DNA of 64,000 nt from Thainema sp966674685 (GCA_966674685.1 CBKWJC010000020.1:13298-77297); one strand, 5' to 3'; shown: positions 50,670 to 58,990, numbered from the stretch's first letter. The notes: generated by a model not told the origin, from the sequence alone. Program-made: numbers and translations.

Positions 50670-53189
50670 ATGGCTGAACAGTTGAACATTCTTTCCTCAG
50701 GCCAGGTTGTTGCAACCGCACTCCACACCGAAGTGCAGCGATCGTACTTGGAATACGCCATGAGTGTGATTGTCGGGCGAGCACTGCCTGATGTGCGCGA
50801 TGGCCTAAAACCCGTGCATCGGCGAATTCTCTACGCCATGCATGAACTGGGATTGACCCCTGACCGCCCCTATCGAAAATGCGCCCGCGTCGTGGGAGAC
50901 GTCCTGGGTAAATATCACCCCCACGGCGATCAGGCCGTTTATGACGCGCTGGTGCGGCTAGTGCAGGATTTTTCCAGCCGCTACCCGCTACTGGCTGGAC
51001 ACGGTAACTTTGGCTCGGTGGATAATGACCCACCTGCGGCCATGCGATACACCGAAACGCGGCTGGCTCCCATTAGTAACGAGGCGATGCTGGCCGAAAT
51101 TGGTGAAGCAACGGTGGACTTTACCGACAATTTCGACAATTCGCAGCAGGAACCAATTGTCCTCCCCGCCCAACTGCCGATTTTGCTGCTCAACGGCAGT
51201 TCCGGGATTGCGGTGGGCATGGCGACCAATATTCCACCCCATAACCTGGGTGAACTGGTGGACGGTCTGATTGCTCTGATTGACCGCCCAACCCTGTCGG
51301 ATGAAAAGCTGTTTGAGCTGATTCCTGGCCCGGATTTCCCGACGGGAGGCGAAATTGTCAGCACAGAGGGGATTCGAGATGCCTATCTGACTGGACGCGG
51401 CAGCATTCCGGTGCGCGGTATTGCTCAGTTTGAAGAAGTGCAGGTTGGTCGGGGTCGCCATCGCCGCAATGCGATCGTCATTACCGAGCTGCCTTTCCAG
51501 GTCAACAAGGCGGGCTGGATTGAGAAAGTTGCTGATTTAGTGAATCAAAACCGGATTGAAGGGATTGCCGACATTCGCGACGAAAGCGATCGCGATGGCA
51601 TGCGGGTGGTGATTGAACTGAAGCGGGAAGCCCAGCCGGATTTGGTGCTCAACACGCTGTACAAGCTAACGCCACTACAGAATAACTTTGGCGCGATTCT
51701 GCTGGCGCTGGATCAGGGTCAGCCGCGCCAGATGCCGCTGCGGGAGATGCTACAGCATTTCCTTGATTTTCGGGAGGAAACGCTGACCCGCCAGTATCGG
51801 CATGAGCTGGAGCAAACGGAGCGGCGGATTCACCTGCTGGCGGGCTTGCTGACGGCACTGGAAAATGTCGATCGGCTGATTGATATTCTGCGGCAGGCTC
51901 CGGATGGCACCACGGCCAAGGTTAATCTCCAGGATGAGTTTGACTTTAGCGATCGGCAAGCGGATGCGATTTTGGCGATGCCGATGCGGCGCTTAACCGG
52001 ACTGGAACGGCAAAATCTACAAAACGAGCATGATGAGTTAAACCAGCGGGTGCAGGAACTGCATAACCTGCTGGATAATCGGCATGAGCTGCTGAAGGCG
52101 CTGAAGAAAGAGTTGCGATCGCTGAAGAAGCGGTTTGGCGATCCGCGCCGGACGCGCATTCAATCGGAGGCTGAGCGGGCGGAAGAAACCGAACGATTAG
52201 CCGAAATTGTGGCGGAAGAAACCGAAGAAGAGGTGGTGCTGGAATTCACCCATCGCGGCTATGTGCAGCGTCGTTCGCCCCGATCCTTCAAGCGCCAGCA
52301 GGCCAAAGATGATACGCCTCTGCGCCAGCTTGAGGAAGCCGATGATCATGTGACTCAAGTCGAAACAGCCAGCACAACGCAGGAGCTGCTGACGATTACC
52401 CAAAGTGGTAAAGCGTTCACGATTGCGATCGCAGATATTCCAGTTACCTCACGCCAGTCGCGGGGCACGCCGTTGATTAGCCTGCTGCCGCCTGCGGTGC
52501 ATGGAGAGGAGCCAGAATCGTTAGTAATGCAGATGGTGCTGCCCACGGAATCAGAACGGCTAGAGGAACTGGATTTAGTGCTGCTCACCCAGCGGGGCAA
52601 AGTGAAGCGACTGCCGCTGTCGGATTTTACAAACCTGACTGGGCGAGGTTTAACAGCAATTAAGCTCAAAGAGCCAGATCAGCTCATGTATGCCGTGCCC
52701 GTCGCCAGTGAAGACCAGCAAATTGTAGTGGCAACCTCGATGGGGCGGGTGCTGCGCTTTCCGGTTGATGACGAGATGATTCCCCTCATGGGTCGGACAG
52801 CGCAGGGACAGTCAATCATGCGCTTACGCAAACAAGAAGAGATTATCGGCTGTATTGCTGCTGCCGAGATGGAAAGCCTGCTGTTTGTCACGGCCAAAGG
52901 CTATGCCAAGAAGGTACCTGTCAGCCTCCTGAAGCTAGCTACCCCCGATGGACGGATCGGCATGCCCATCTTCCAGTTCGCACTGAAAACCGATAGTTTG
53001 GCAGGTCTATCTATCGCACAGCCTGATACGGAAGTGAGCTTGATGACCGATTGCGATCGCACAGCCCATATTCGAATCGATCGCGTCCCATTCTTTGGCA
53101 AAGATGGCCCCGGCGAACGGCTGATTAGTCCCGGTCGAGGTGAGCAGATTACTGCCGTATTTGCCCCGATTGTTGATTTGGAACTGTAG
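50670..53189 (+). CDS. gyrA: Type IIA topoisomerase subunit A (GyrA/ParC)
   Basis: An 839-residue A subunit that cuts and rejoins DNA. RSYLEYAMSVIVGRALPDVR then GLKPVHRRILYAM is the N-terminal hallmark; the active-site tyrosine is Y127 (AAMRYTETRLAP). The winged-helix region reads KYHPHGDQAVYDALVR, with Gln where E. coli GyrA has Ser83. The C-terminal part has the beta-pinwheel repeats (TQRGKVKRLPLSDFTNLTGR; VVATSMGRVLRFPVDDEM; FVTAKGYAKKVPVSLL). A canonical GyrA box (QRRGGKG-like) is not seen; the nearest is NLTGRGL. It may be gyrase A or a ParC-like paralogue; gyrA is the default. Confidence 0.85.
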   Translation: MAEQLNILSSGQVVATALHTEVQRSYLEYAMSVIVGRALPDVRDGLKPVHRRILYAMHELGLTPDRPYRKCARVVGDVLGKYHPHGDQAVYDALVRLVQDFSSRYPLLAGHGNFGSVDNDPPAAMRYTETRLAPISNEAMLAEIGEATVDFTDNFDNSQQEPIVLPAQLPILLLNGSSGIAVGMATNIPPHNLGELVDGLIALIDRPTLSDEKLFELIPGPDFPTGGEIVSTEGIRDAYLTGRGSIPVRGIAQFEEVQVGRGRHRRNAIVITELPFQVNKAGWIEKVADLVNQNRIEGIADIRDESDRDGMRVVIELKREAQPDLVLNTLYKLTPLQNNFGAILLALDQGQPRQMPLREMLQHFLDFREETLTRQYRHELEQTERRIHLLAGLLTALENVDRLIDILRQAPDGTTAKVNLQDEFDFSDRQADAILAMPMRRLTGLERQNLQNEHDELNQRVQELHNLLDNRHELLKALKKELRSLKKRFGDPRRTRIQSEAERAEETERLAEIVAEETEEEVVLEFTHRGYVQRRSPRSFKRQQAKDDTPLRQLEEADDHVTQVETASTTQELLTITQSGKAFTIAIADIPVTSRQSRGTPLISLLPPAVHGEEPESLVMQMVLPTESERLEELDLVLLTQRGKVKRLPLSDFTNLTGRGLTAIKLKEPDQLMYAVPVASEDQQIVVATSMGRVLRFPVDDEMIPLMGRTAQGQSIMRLRKQEEIIGCIAAAEMESLLFVTAKGYAKKVPVSLLKLATPDGRIGMPIFQFALKTDSLAGLSIAQPDTEVSLMTDCDRTAHIRIDRVPFFGKDGPGERLISPGRGEQITAVFAPIVDLEL

Positions 53190-53202
53190 CGCCTATATCC
53201 CC

Positions 53203-53267
53203 TAACACCCAAAGAGTGTCTCTGGAGTCACGCGACGCCCGACTCCAGAGACACTCTTTGGGTGTTA
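53203..53267. repeat. Perfect inverted repeat, 27-bp arms
   Basis: TAACACCCAAAGAGTGTCTC then TGGAGTC, exactly complementary to 53241-53267, loop ACGCGACGCCC. It lies 13 bp after the gyrA stop and is the likely end of that transcript although no T tract follows. Confidence 0.95.
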
Positions 53268-53449
53268 CTTATGTTCTTAAAAAAAGTCTGAACATCTCAG
53301 AACTAGGCGGTTATATCCTGTATCTATATTCAGAGCAGAACAGTAAATGGTTGACTTAAGTCCAAATTGGGTTGTGCGGGTGATGTCCCCCCGTCCGATT
53401 CAGGCTTAGATCAAGCAAGTATCCCAGATCTGACATAGTCTTTGCCCCT

Positions 53450-54661
53450 ATGACCCAGCTTGAAACGTGGCGCAGCCTTGCTGCCAACACCCTAGAACCG
53501 CTCATCCGCCAAATTCCCAATGCCTCGCTCAACAGCACGGATGCACTGGTCGATGACCTGTTGCGATCGCTGGGTGGACAACCCCCGCGTCCAGGAGGCG
53601 CCCAGCCCTACGTGGGCCTATTCGGTCAAGACTCCGTTCAAAACCTACGGCGCAGAGCAGCAGCGGGTGTACGGGTCTATCTCGACCGACTCAACACCCC
53701 CAACATTGTCACCGCCGACGAGCAAGCAGACCGCCTCATCCGCACCCTACGCGGCTTTTCGGTTGAGCGACCAGAAGGCGTCTATCCCTACGAAAGCCTC
53801 TATGGCTACACCGATGCCAACATCAGCTCATCTCAACTGAACCTGTGGCGACAGCAAGCAGGTACCCGTCTACAGGAACTCGTCAACGGCATTCCCAATC
53901 TTGACCCCACTCCTGCGGATGATTTAGCCGACAGTCTGCTTCGCGCCCTTGGCAGCCAATCACCCCGCCCATCAGGCCGTCGTCCCTACGAAGGGCTAAT
54001 CATGCTACCTAGCAATGCGCCCTTTTTAGACTATCGCCGTCGAGGAGCCGATGCCCTACGCATTTTTGTCGAACGCATCACCGATCCGCGACTCGGCTCT
54101 AAAGACGCAGTCGTTGATGATGTAATCCGCAAAATCTCTACTCTCACTGGCGTCGTCAATCTTCCCAGTCGGCCCATAACCCGCTTGCCCTATGAGGGGC
54201 TATTTGGCCGGGATGACGGCAATATTCGGCTCAGCCGCAACTTCACACTGCAAGATTTAATTCGTTCCGAAACCGCAAATCGACTTGGCATCGATAACAC
54301 ACCACCACCAGCCGTTGTTGCCAATCTCCGACGCCTGACCCAGCAAATTCTACAACCCGCTTGGGATGAACTAGGGCCACTAACCGTTACCTCAGGCTAC
54401 CGTTCGCCTCAACTCAATGCAGCAGTAGGAGGAGTGCCCAATAGCGATCACCTGTCAGGCTATGCCGCAGATATCATTCCAGTTAATGTTGGAACCCGCC
54501 GCTTCGCTGAATGGGTAGTGAGCAATGTACCGTTCGATCAAGTCATCCTAGAATTTGGCACACTGCAAAATCCAGCTTGGATTCACGTCAGCGCCGATCC
54601 AGGTAACCGTCGTCAAATTATCCGTCAAGACAGCGGCGGTTCTCAATTCATTACCCTGTAA
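53450..54661 (+). CDS. Peptidase M15-like protein with four N-terminal repeats
   Basis: A 403-residue protein. Residues about 1-260 are four copies of a 60-65 residue unit, each ending in a motif like RPGGAQPYVGLFGQD, RPEGVYPYESLYGYTD, RPSGRRPYEGLIML and ITRLPYEGLFGRDD. The C-terminal 130 residues form an M15-type (D-Ala-D-Ala carboxypeptidase/endolysin-like) domain: FTLQDLIRSETANRLGIDN, LTVTSGYRSPQLNAAVGG, SDHLSGYAADI with H334 and D341, and AWIHVS with H379, the expected zinc ligands. No signal peptide is seen. Cell-wall cleavage is expected; the repeats may anchor it to a wall or structural partner. Confidence 0.8.
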   Translation: MTQLETWRSLAANTLEPLIRQIPNASLNSTDALVDDLLRSLGGQPPRPGGAQPYVGLFGQDSVQNLRRRAAAGVRVYLDRLNTPNIVTADEQADRLIRTLRGFSVERPEGVYPYESLYGYTDANISSSQLNLWRQQAGTRLQELVNGIPNLDPTPADDLADSLLRALGSQSPRPSGRRPYEGLIMLPSNAPFLDYRRRGADALRIFVERITDPRLGSKDAVVDDVIRKISTLTGVVNLPSRPITRLPYEGLFGRDDGNIRLSRNFTLQDLIRSETANRLGIDNTPPPAVVANLRRLTQQILQPAWDELGPLTVTSGYRSPQLNAAVGGVPNSDHLSGYAADIIPVNVGTRRFAEWVVSNVPFDQVILEFGTLQNPAWIHVSADPGNRRQIIRQDSGGSQFITL

Positions 54662-54868
54662 ATCATTACCCTGTAAAGCTACTTCCCATGAAAACTCCCT
54701 TTATGCAACACTCTAAATAGCTGCATACGAGTACTCATTTCTCAGCACTTAAAAAGTAAGGCGAGAGGAGTGGGGCGTAAGGCGTATGGCTGCTACTAAG
54801 CACTCAGTCCTCTTCCCGACACTAAGCACTGATCTCATCTGTAGTACTAATTCGTAGAACTGGTGGGT

Positions 54869-54947
54869 TAGTGGTATGTAGGTAATGATTTTTGGTGGTG
54901 TGGGCGCTGCCCACACCACCAAAAATCATTACGGCTTGAGAACTACC
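54869..54947 (+). repeat. D-family palindromic element, copy 2
   Basis: Perfect 24-bp arms (54882-54905 and 54909-54932), loop GCT. The arm reads GTAATGATTTTTGGTGGTGT then GGGC. Flanks TAGTGGTAT before and ATTACGGCTTGAGAACTACC after, homologous to copy 1 (17021-17101), where GGTGG/CCACC is CGTTG/CAACG. Confidence 0.9.
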
Positions 54948-55079
54948 AACTGGTGTTAAAAGTACTGGAAACCTGTGATAGCCAACGACTTAACTAGTTT
55001 GAGCGCGTTGCTGAATCTGGGTATGCAAATACAGAGCTATAAACTCAGTTTTGCAAATCCGAAAAAATACGGATTTTTG

Positions 55080-55175
55080 ATACAGCATTTTTCATTCTGG
55101 TGGAATACATGAACGTTTCTCCGCCTGATACAGAGAGACATTCCTATGAACCTCACTAGGCTAAAAAATGCTGTA
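55080..55175. repeat. B-family core copy, diverged
   Basis: ATACAGCATTTTTC at the left, AAAAAATGCTGTA at the right, with TGGTGGA, ACGTTTCTCCGCCT, CAGAGAGACATT and CCTCAC between in the same order as in the reverse complement of 46268-46370. Confidence 0.65.
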
Positions 55176-55303
55176 AGCCAAACATTACTTTATCTAGATT
55201 CAAAGTTTGAGTGAATTCATATGGAATTTGCTAATTTTGATCACCTCCTCTGTGAACAATGCAGTTATATGAGTCCCAATTTTGCTCGTTGAACTGACGC
55301 ATC

Positions 55304-55407
55304 TAAGTAGCTACATACAAATAAATGCATATCTAAAAAGTGGGGGAGCGCCCCTCCGGATTACATCCCCGTTTTTTTAGATGCGTTTATTTATGCCAAC
55401 CTACTTA
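55304..55407. mobile_element. B-family MITE-like element, 104 bp
   Basis: Imperfect 36-bp terminal inverted repeats: TAAGTAGCTACATACAAATA at the left and, inward from the right, TAAGTAGGTTGGCATAAATA, both continuing to ATCTAAAAA. The centre is GGGGGAGCGCCCCTCCGG, as in 46250-46270. No coding capacity. Confidence 0.75.
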
Positions 55408-55589
55408 GTATCAAGTCCATCCACGAAAACCCGCTTTATTTTGAGAAACGATTGCCCCACAATCATTTCTCGAAACATCAACCACGAGTTTTCAACCCTA
55501 TTTCATATTAGTAAACGAGCCTTTCAACTTCCACGCTTGAAACGCCCCCAATCTTGCCAAAAGACTGAACGTTTCATGGATTTAAATTT

Positions 55590-55799
55590 ATGTCTTCTCT
55601 GAAAATATATTTGGTTCAACTTATCAAGTCTCCCAGCCAAGCCATTATATTGGGGATAAGCTGTACGGCTATTCTATTAGCTTCAACTTTAATTAATACA
55701 GGTATACTTCAAAGTAATGACTCCGATCGCAATCAATTTCCGGGTCGTCGTCAAGACGGAGGCACCCAGTTGACGGTGCCTCCATCTGAGCTGGTATAG
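55590..55799 (+). CDS. Short signal/membrane protein, possible DUF928 stump
   Basis: A 69-residue protein: a basic start, one hydrophobic segment (AIILGISCTAILLASTLINT), then DSDRNQFPGRRQDGGTQLTV and a stop. The PGRR..GGGT-like motif recalls the start of the mature region in DUF928 proteins, which in cyanobacteria often lie next to CHASE2 genes, as here. If so, this is an N-terminal remnant of a longer gene. No continuation of the domain is visible in the other frames downstream. Alternatively it is a small membrane peptide gene. Confidence 0.45.
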   Translation: MSSLKIYLVQLIKSPSQAIILGISCTAILLASTLINTGILQSNDSDRNQFPGRRQDGGTQLTVPPSELV

Positions 55800-55831
55800 C
55801 TCTCATATCAAGTCTGTGTATAGGAACCCAA

Positions 55832-55882
55832 TTTATATTTTGTGAAACGTTCGCGGAGCAAACATTTTACAAAATATAAATC
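55832..55882. repeat. C-family inverted repeat
   Basis: ATTTATATTTTGT and complement (13 bp perfect), with imperfect inner pairing around GTTCGCGGAGCAAAC. Outer CTCTCATATCAAG and CTTGATATAAGAG pair further out. Right flank AATCATGGATCTTCAAC is shared with 48068-48084. Confidence 0.8.
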
Positions 55883-55930
55883 ATGGATCTTCAACCAAAC
55901 TTGATATAAGAGAGTCTCATAATTTGCACT

Positions 55931-55996
55931 AAAACCCAAAGTAGGTGATTGAAACGCACTGTGCGATCAAGTACCCGCTTTGGGTTTTATTTTTTG
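55931..55996. terminator. Terminator-like hairpin
   Basis: AAAACCCAAAG (55931-55941) pairs with CTTTGGGTTTT (55978-55988), followed by ATTTTTT. The loop is long (36 bases), so efficiency is uncertain. Confidence 0.5.
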
Positions 55997-56163
55997 CAGC
56001 GCAAAGCACAATTCCTATTAGTACAAAATCTCTAGCTCCTGCGATCGCATGTATGGTGTGGCTCCACATCCTAGACATTTGAACCCTTGCTAGGATGAAG
56101 TTCGCTGATGAAAATCAGTTTTTATTATTTTTGAATGTCAGGCTGTACTTGGCTTCTGCAAAC

Positions 56164-56198
56164 AATAAGCAGGTTGGCATGAATAAACGCATCTAAAA
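56164..56198. repeat. B-family end, partial copy
   Basis: AATAAGCAGGTTGGCATGAA then TAAACGCATCTAAAA, the terminal text of the elements at 46196 and 55304. No matching second end is visible; it lies about 100 bp before the CHASE2 gene. Confidence 0.7.
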
Positions 56199-56301
56199 GT
56201 TTATGCACCCGCGAATCAGATCTTGGAAACATCCGGATTTATTCATTGACGCATTGTAAATCGTGACTAAGTACAGATTGTTGTGTCATCTGCTGTAAGA
56301 T

Positions 56302-58833
56302 ATGTCCGCCTTAAGATCGTCTTGGTTTGCGCGACTGCCATCATGGATGAAACCCGCAATTAAATTTCGGGGCCGTTCCATTTTGCTATCTGGACTCATT
56401 ACCACAACAGTTCTAACAGTTTGTCAAACGCTACAAATTACAGAACCACTAGAGTTATTTCTGTTTGATCAAGGTATTCGCCTAATTCGCGATCGCAACG
56501 ATGATCCGCGTTTATTAATCATTGGTATCACAGATGAAGATATTGCCCAATATGGTTGGCCGCTACCCGAAGAGACACTATCAAACTTGCTTAACAATCT
56601 ACAACGGCACAATCCGCGTGTCATTGGGTTAGATTTATTTCGAACTCAAGCTCAGTCAAATAATTTAGTAGCTCAGCTACAAGCTGATAACTTAATAATT
56701 GTAAGCAAGATAGATGAAAATGGCGATTTCCTACTCACAAATGAAACAAATTTAATCCCTAGAGAGCAAATTGGCTTTAGCGATTTACTGATTGATCCAG
56801 ATAATGTTGTGCGGCGCAGTTTGCTATTTGTCAACGTAGCGGAACCCTCTGAACCAGCCTTTTACTCATTTGCATTACGCATCGCGATGAATTATTTAGA
56901 TGTGGATGAAACTGAGTTCAGCGCAGATCAAGACTCACTGCACATCCAGAATACTGAAATACCCATTTTGAGAGCGGGTGATGGTGGCTATCAAAAGATT
57001 GATAATAGTGGATATCAAATGCTCTTGCGCTATCGCGATCGCATCAGCCCTGCCCAGCAGCTTTCGCTCGACGCAGTTCTCAGCCAGTCATTCGATCCGG
57101 CTGTAATTGAGGACAAGATTGTCTTAATTGGCGGCATTGATTCATCCCTAAAAGATGAATTTTATACTCCTTATAGCGCTGCTCTTTCTAATAATTTTGT
57201 CATGCCAGGCGTAATTGTCCATGCCCAAATTGTTAGCCATCTTCTAGACATCATCGCTCACTCATCGCGCACCGTTTATCAGTTTTTACCAGTTTGGTTA
57301 GAACCCGGATGGCTACTCATTTGGGCTATTGCAGCAGGCATGATCACCTGGCGCATTCGTCGTCCCATCATTTTATTGTTTGCCAGTATTCTTTTAATTG
57401 CAACCATCTTGGGCATCAGCTATGGATTTCTGCTAGGGCTAATTTGGGTACCAACCGCAGAGTTAATCATTGGCATTTTATTAGCCGTCGGACTAAATAC
57501 CGGGCAGCGCTTGCTGTATCACAGTACCTACGATGAATTAACTCAATTACCAAAGCGAGATCTGTTTGTCAGCCTTGTCCATAAAGCCCTTCAGCAGCAG
57601 CAAAATAATCTTCATACGCAATCTGTCATCGTTGCATTTTTAGAAATTGAACGCATTAATCTAATTAACAAAAGCTTAGGATATAAAGCTGGTGATCGGG
57701 TACTTACCCTTGTTACAGAACAGCTCAAACAAGGTTTACCAGCAACGACCAGAGTCGCTCGGCTCGGTGATAGTGAATTTGCCATTCTGTTTAAACAAAA
57801 CAGCCAAGCATCTGTACAGAGCATTCTTGAACAACTGCAAAATACCTTGTCAAAGCCGATGAATTTAGGAAAACATCGGCTTCTACTTACACCTGATTTA
57901 GGAGTCTCAGTCGCTCAAGGTCAACAGTCCTATGATCCAGATAATTTGATTCGCAATGCTCATTTAGCAATGTACAAAAGCAAGGCTTCGTCTCAAACTA
58001 AGCATACATTTTTCTCCACTAACATGTTGACAGAAGATGTACATCGGCTGCAACTAGAAAGCGATTTATTAACAGCAATTGAGCGGGAACAGTTTTATTT
58101 GGCTTACCAACCCATTATTTGCCTCAAAAACAATGCAATTGCCGGATTCGAAGCCCTTATTCGTTGGCAAAAAGCTGACGGTTCATTTATTTCGCCTGTT
58201 AAATTCATTCCAGTCGCGGAAGAAACTGGGCTAATTTTGCCTTTGGGTGAATGGGTATTTCGCACAGCTTGCCAACAGTTGCAGCATTGGAAAGTTGCTT
58301 TTCCAGACCAGCGATTGGTGATGAGTGTCAACCTATCAAGCTGCCAATTTAGCCAACCTAATCTAATCCAAATGATTCGCGAAACGCTAGAGCAGTTCAA
58401 TTTACAGGGACAAGATATTCGTTTAGAAATTACTGAAAGTATGGTGATGGAAGATATTCACCAGTCAATCCAGTTAATGATGCAGTTTAGAGAACTGGGA
58501 ATTCAGCTTGCTATTGATGATTTTGGCACAGGATATTCGTCATTAAGCTATCTGCATCGATTGCCTTTCGATACGCTCAAAATTGATAAGTCTTTCATTG
58601 GTCACATGGAATCAAATCGCGAAGATTATGCCATTGTCAACACGATTTTAGACTTGGGGCATTCGCTCAATATTAATGCTGTTGCGGAAGGTGTAGAAAC
58701 ACTAGAGCAAGTTAAGCTGCTGCAACAACATCAGTGTCAGTATGGTCAGGGCTACTTCTTTGCGCGACCGCTCGATGCAGTTCAGGCGACGAAGTTTTTG
58801 CACGAGCCGAGGTGGGGTGGAGAGGAGGTGTAG
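56302..58833 (+). CDS. CHASE2-GGDEF-EAL protein
   Basis: An 843-residue membrane protein. TM1 near 28-48 (ILLSGLITTTVLTVCQTLQI), an outside CHASE2 sensor (about 50-320: DQGIRLIRDRNDDPRLLIIG; ITDEDIAQYGWPLPEETLSN; VILIGGIDSS-like KIVLIGGIDSSLKDEF), three membrane helices (about 335-395), then GGDEF and EAL. The GGDEF site is degenerate, RLGDSEFAILF, so cyclase activity is unlikely. The EAL site is intact: GFEALIRW, LEITESMVMEDI, AIDDFGTGYSSLSYLH, LKIDKSFI. A c-di-GMP phosphodiesterase with a regulatory GGDEF domain is expected. Confidence 0.93.
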   Translation: MSALRSSWFARLPSWMKPAIKFRGRSILLSGLITTTVLTVCQTLQITEPLELFLFDQGIRLIRDRNDDPRLLIIGITDEDIAQYGWPLPEETLSNLLNNLQRHNPRVIGLDLFRTQAQSNNLVAQLQADNLIIVSKIDENGDFLLTNETNLIPREQIGFSDLLIDPDNVVRRSLLFVNVAEPSEPAFYSFALRIAMNYLDVDETEFSADQDSLHIQNTEIPILRAGDGGYQKIDNSGYQMLLRYRDRISPAQQLSLDAVLSQSFDPAVIEDKIVLIGGIDSSLKDEFYTPYSAALSNNFVMPGVIVHAQIVSHLLDIIAHSSRTVYQFLPVWLEPGWLLIWAIAAGMITWRIRRPIILLFASILLIATILGISYGFLLGLIWVPTAELIIGILLAVGLNTGQRLLYHSTYDELTQLPKRDLFVSLVHKALQQQQNNLHTQSVIVAFLEIERINLINKSLGYKAGDRVLTLVTEQLKQGLPATTRVARLGDSEFAILFKQNSQASVQSILEQLQNTLSKPMNLGKHRLLLTPDLGVSVAQGQQSYDPDNLIRNAHLAMYKSKASSQTKHTFFSTNMLTEDVHRLQLESDLLTAIEREQFYLAYQPIICLKNNAIAGFEALIRWQKADGSFISPVKFIPVAEETGLILPLGEWVFRTACQQLQHWKVAFPDQRLVMSVNLSSCQFSQPNLIQMIRETLEQFNLQGQDIRLEITESMVMEDIHQSIQLMMQFRELGIQLAIDDFGTGYSSLSYLHRLPFDTLKIDKSFIGHMESNREDYAIVNTILDLGHSLNINAVAEGVETLEQVKLLQQHQCQYGQGYFFARPLDAVQATKFLHEPRWGGEEV

Positions 58834-58990
58834 AGGGTAGAGGGCTGTAGAGGATGTAAAGGCTGTAAAGGGAGTCGAGGGGGGCGAGGGGGTCGGATAA
58901 CGGATAATGGAGTAATAGGGTGATGGAGTAATTGGCTTTATCACATCAGCACGCGATTACCCATCTACTCATCCACCCCTCCACTCATCC
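58834..58990. other. Spacer of purine-rich repeat text
   Basis: GGGCTGTAGAGGATGTAAAG type text at 58834-58870 and, at about 58950-58985, the reverse complement of the GATGAGTAGATG...AATCGCGTG text seen at 36808-36845. No gene. Confidence 0.7.

Larger units (their letters stand above)
54662..55589. other. Spacer block built of repeat and hairpin elements
   Basis: No gene supported. It contains a variant of the purine-rich word (54756-54771), a D-family palindrome (54869-54947), a short hairpin AAATCCG/CGGATTT (55055-55076), a B-family core (55080-55175) and a complete B-family element (55304-55407). A 73-codon open frame starting at 55381 begins inside the last element and is not called. Confidence 0.65.

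Noticed and set aside
55381..55602. 73-codon open frame
   Set aside because: Starts within the terminal repeat of a MITE-like element and its product has no recognisable features.
58834..58990. Purine-rich runs as a sigma or purine-tract regulatory site
   Set aside because: The same text occurs at unrelated gene ends in several spacers, so it is repeat text rather than a gene-specific control site.
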